DNA of 64,000 nucleotides, from positions 1,612,001-1,676,000 of the forward strand of contig NC_135355.1 in NCBI RefSeq assembly GCF_051622035.1, read 5' to 3'. The translations under genes and the position numbers were made by a program. The first letter of the stretch is position 1, and each line of letters begins with the position of its first letter. The notes under the pieces are model-generated. The model searched no databases. It saw only the letters and a list, made by a program, of their open reading frames with translations, and was not told where the DNA came from. Source of the stretch: Arctopsyche grandis (lineage: Eukaryota > Arthropoda > Insecta > Trichoptera > Hydropsychidae). Below, in pieces: positions 61,335 to 64,000 of this stretch.

Positions 61335-61342
61335 TATAAATA
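61335..61342 (+). promoter_or_regulatory. Possible TATA box of the receptor gene
   Basis: TATAAATA lies 38 bases upstream of an initiator-like TCAGTG (61371), slightly farther than usual, and 60 bases upstream of the start codon. Confidence 0.4.
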
Positions 61343-61395
61343 AGGGCTGGGGGTTTATTTGGAACACTCTTCAGTGTGCTTCAGTGTGTCTGAGA

Positions 61396-62376
61396 ATGTT
61401 TACAATATTTTTCTTAATATTTTTACTCGGCTCTTTTGGCAGATTTGTGCTCGGTGATTTTACACATCAAACTTCGTATTAGTAAAAGCGAAATGAATAA
61501 AATAATATTTTTCCCTTTCAGTTGAGGGAAACGAAATCGATCCGAATGTGTTCGATGCTTTTAAAGATATTTTTCTAAGTCAAAATATTAATACAGTTGT
61601 TATTGTTAATGGGCTGCAAGAGGAGCATATGTGAGTAATTTTGTAATATTTAAAATGTAATTTTAATTTACCAATTTAATTATATTATTTTAGAAAATAT
61701 CGTATATCGAAAAAATTCCACGAAGGTTGTATCACGACTATTCAATTTTCGTTCAATCATTCGGATAAAAATGATTCGGTATAATATTATATATTTTAAC
61801 ATTTATTAATATAATATAAAATACATTTCATCCGCCTTTAAAGTATTTCAGTTACATTTCAACAGCGATGGAGAATTCTATTGATGTAACGACTTTGTTC
61901 TTGTGCGATCCTTGCGACTGTGAACTTTTATTAGAACAAGTATTATATGTAGTACTTTTGATTAAATTTGAACATTTTTTTAGAGCAATAACTTGATATT
62001 AAATAAAATATTTTAGTTGAAAAATAATAAAGTAATACGTCGTAGTTTACTTTACTTTTTTTATTGGGGTCGAAATAATGTCACTTCAAAGTTTAAGCGT
62101 ACAATTGAAAAACCTATGAAGATTTCAACCGTTACCAATCCAAGACATGGAGTGTGAGTCTCATTTTTATAGCTGTTTGATTGAAATTAATTTAAATATA
62201 CAAAATTTTGATTCAGTTTCAGAATATATTATAATCAAGCATCAACTAAGTACGACAATCAATTAAAAATGGTAAATTGGTGGACTGGAAGATTGTTTAG
62301 TTCACCAGCTCTCCCTCCAGCTGATGCAGTTTACAACAATTTCAATGGTCAAATATTCAAAGTACCTGTATTTCAC
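61396..62376 (+). CDS. Divergent ionotropic receptor-like gene, 5' part
   Basis: Exons are 61396-61453, 61522-61630, 61694-61778, about 61874-61939, 62017-62153 and 62223-62376; the gene runs beyond the window. Exon 1 encodes a signal peptide (MFTIFFLIFLLGSFGRFVL). Exon 2 continues VEGNEIDPNVFDAF and NINTVVIVNGLQEE. Exon 5 has RRSLLYFFYWGRNN. Exon 6 has LKMVNWWTGRLFSSPALPPA then NNFNGQIFKVPVFH, the segment that in ionotropic receptors leads into the first ligand-binding lobe. These are chemosensory cation channels of sensory-neuron membranes. The exon 3/4 join is uncertain: the obvious acceptor at 61852 would cause a stop, while a weaker one at 61874 keeps frame. A third option, a frame disruption making a pseudogene, cannot be excluded. 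The pore and second lobe are not in the window. Confidence 0.65.
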
Positions 62377-64000
62377 GTATGTTTTGCAAATTTAATATAA
62401 TTCTAATGATAACACTGAGCAAAAAAAAAACATTCGTTTTTTATTTACTTATCGGAGCGGAGACAAATCTATCTTTCTTAAGTTTGACCCATTGAATGAT
62501 TTTTGTTGGCTTGCTCTCGTTTAAGAGATGTAATTGTTCAAAATAAGATATATAAATTATTATTTTGAATAAAAATACCAATAATTTTATTTTACTACCG
62601 CCATCTATGTATAAAACTAAAGACTACATATACGTCACCCAGATTTCAAATTTGCAAACTTTAAACGCGTCTTAAACGATATTTTATCTCTATCGTAATG
62701 GCGGAGGATCCATTTACTTATATTGATGACCAAAATGAGCAATATGGCAAAGTATGAAAACGATCGGATAAGAGGCAAATTTTTTCCTGAATTGTAATCG
62801 TAAGTGAAACGTAAAGGAGGTTTGTAAAAATGACCACGTTTATAAGGGCTGGTTTTCAATCTCAATATATTTTTTATTTTATCTGAACGTGATAATTCAA
62901 GTGGTAAATGATTTCAAATTGTAATATGAAACGACTTAGATGGGACGATCATCGTTCGTAAGTGAGCGTGAGCGAGTGAGATGGAGTGATGCGATCTCCA
63001 TTTTCTATCCCGCTCTTGCATCATCCATGCGTTCTTTAAACAACAGAATTTAACTCAATTTAAAATCATTTACCGCTTGAATTAGTACGTTTCGATAAAA
63101 CAAACAACATTGAAATAAAAAACCAATCCTGATAAACGTGATGAAGGGAAAATTTTGCGAAACTAGCTCATCATATTACGAAAAAAAAAGTATATCTTCC
63201 ACTTTCAAAATTCGCTAGATAATTAATTATAAATATTTCAAAGCAATAAAACATCACAATCAATAGAAAAAATATTTAACTATTGATTCTAATGCTAACT
63301 TTTGGCACAACAATACTAGATTTTGAATTAAAGACGGCAAAAGCCAAAAATCTGTAAAAATTGCCCATTTTTTTTAAACTAGAAAAAGCCAACAAATAAC
63401 ATTGTCATATTCAAATTTTATGGGTGTTCAAACTTAGTAAAGAAAGATTTATTTACTCTTAATATGATTCTTCATCTGTGGTACACGAACCTGCTGTGAG
63501 TTTATAGAAACACATACGTACCAGTGGCGTGCCGTTCATGGATGCTGTGGATGCTGCGCATCCCTTAAAATTTACGTCAAATTTTTTTCATACAGTTTGT
63601 TTTCTGAATTTCTTAGTTTTATTTCTCTTTAATTTATTTTTGATTACGTGATTACGATATATGCGATCTTTTGTCTGATCCAAAATTGACATGAAAGAGT
63701 ATCCCAGTTGAAAGGCCGCAGTCGTCTTCGCGACTGGTGCTTGTTTCCCATCAAGCTTGTATTACCATGGACGCTGAAGTTCTCTACAAATATTTTGCGC
63801 ATGCGCACAAGTGAGCCGTCACTCTTGCGTATACGCATGAGTTAGACGACTCTACAGTCGTCTCGCTCGCGCGACACTTGCTCTGGAAGCAAAATCTTCT
63901 TTTGCGTATCTATGGACTTTCGCTTGATTCGTTGATTGATATTTCATACGTTACGTCCTAAGTTTTTTTACTTTTATTGTTTTATTGTAATTTATTACGT
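62377..64000. other. Presumed receptor intron, repeats only
   Basis: It holds a repeat at 62560-62830 (inverted relative to 47430-47705) and a long-inverted-repeat MITE at 62840-63440 (GAGCGTGAGCGAGTGAGATG centre). The rest, including a GC-richer stretch at 63515-63910, shows no exon I can support. Confidence 0.45.

Overview
The window looks like nuclear DNA of an insect. It is AT-rich, its genes have short GT-AG introns, and about half of the sequence is recognisable as mobile DNA. Six host loci can be supported. On the minus strand, 9.7-29.0 kb, is a DUF4774-type locus encoding secreted Gly/Ala/Pro-rich proteins. At 37.4-38.4 kb (minus) is a secreted protein of unknown function. GPN1, the small GTPase that helps import RNA polymerase II, lies at 42.7-52.4 kb (plus). 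FLAD1, FAD synthase, lies tail-to-tail with it at 52.7-55.3 kb (minus). TRMT5, the tRNA guanine-37 N1-methyltransferase, is at 57.4-58.8 kb (minus). A divergent ionotropic-receptor-like gene starts at 61.4 kb (plus) and runs off the end. DUF4774 proteins and ionotropic receptors both point to an arthropod; I cannot name the order with confidence.

Layout: 1-9.7 kb has no host gene but many nested repeats (SINE, solo LTR, LINE tail, long-inverted-repeat MITE, Helitron-like element, a TA microsatellite, a 162-bp tandem repeat). At 9.7-29.0 kb the DUF4774 locus has one signal-peptide start (exons at 28968-28988 and 19698-19753) and three downstream coding blocks, each entered in the same reading phase. 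This fits one gene with alternative 3' bodies, or tandem copies. Its 9.2-kb first intron is full of LINE debris. The 29-37 kb stretch is intergenic, with a SINE, an inverted copy of a composite repeat, and a small hAT element with a clean 8-bp target duplication. At 39.9-42.55 kb is a nest just upstream of GPN1: a hAT-like element contains a solo LTR, which contains a Harbinger element. GPN1 intron 6 (7.5 kb) holds piggyBac-type MITEs, a solo LTR, a near-perfect palindrome, and a 3.7-kb PIF/Harbinger element. That element carries an intact-looking two-exon MADF-BESS gene next to a decayed transposase. FLAD1 intron 2 holds a piggyBac-type MITE split by a LINE. A 0.9-kb foldback sits between FLAD1 and TRMT5.

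GPN1, FLAD1 and TRMT5 are housekeeping genes with no shared pathway apparent; their adjacency is simply gene order. The most unusual items are the shared-signal DUF4774 architecture, the MADF-BESS gene that outlasted its transposase, and two inverted copies of a composite SINE/MITE/Helitron block 27 kb apart. All exon models were built by eye from splice signals, reading phase and family similarity remembered rather than searched.
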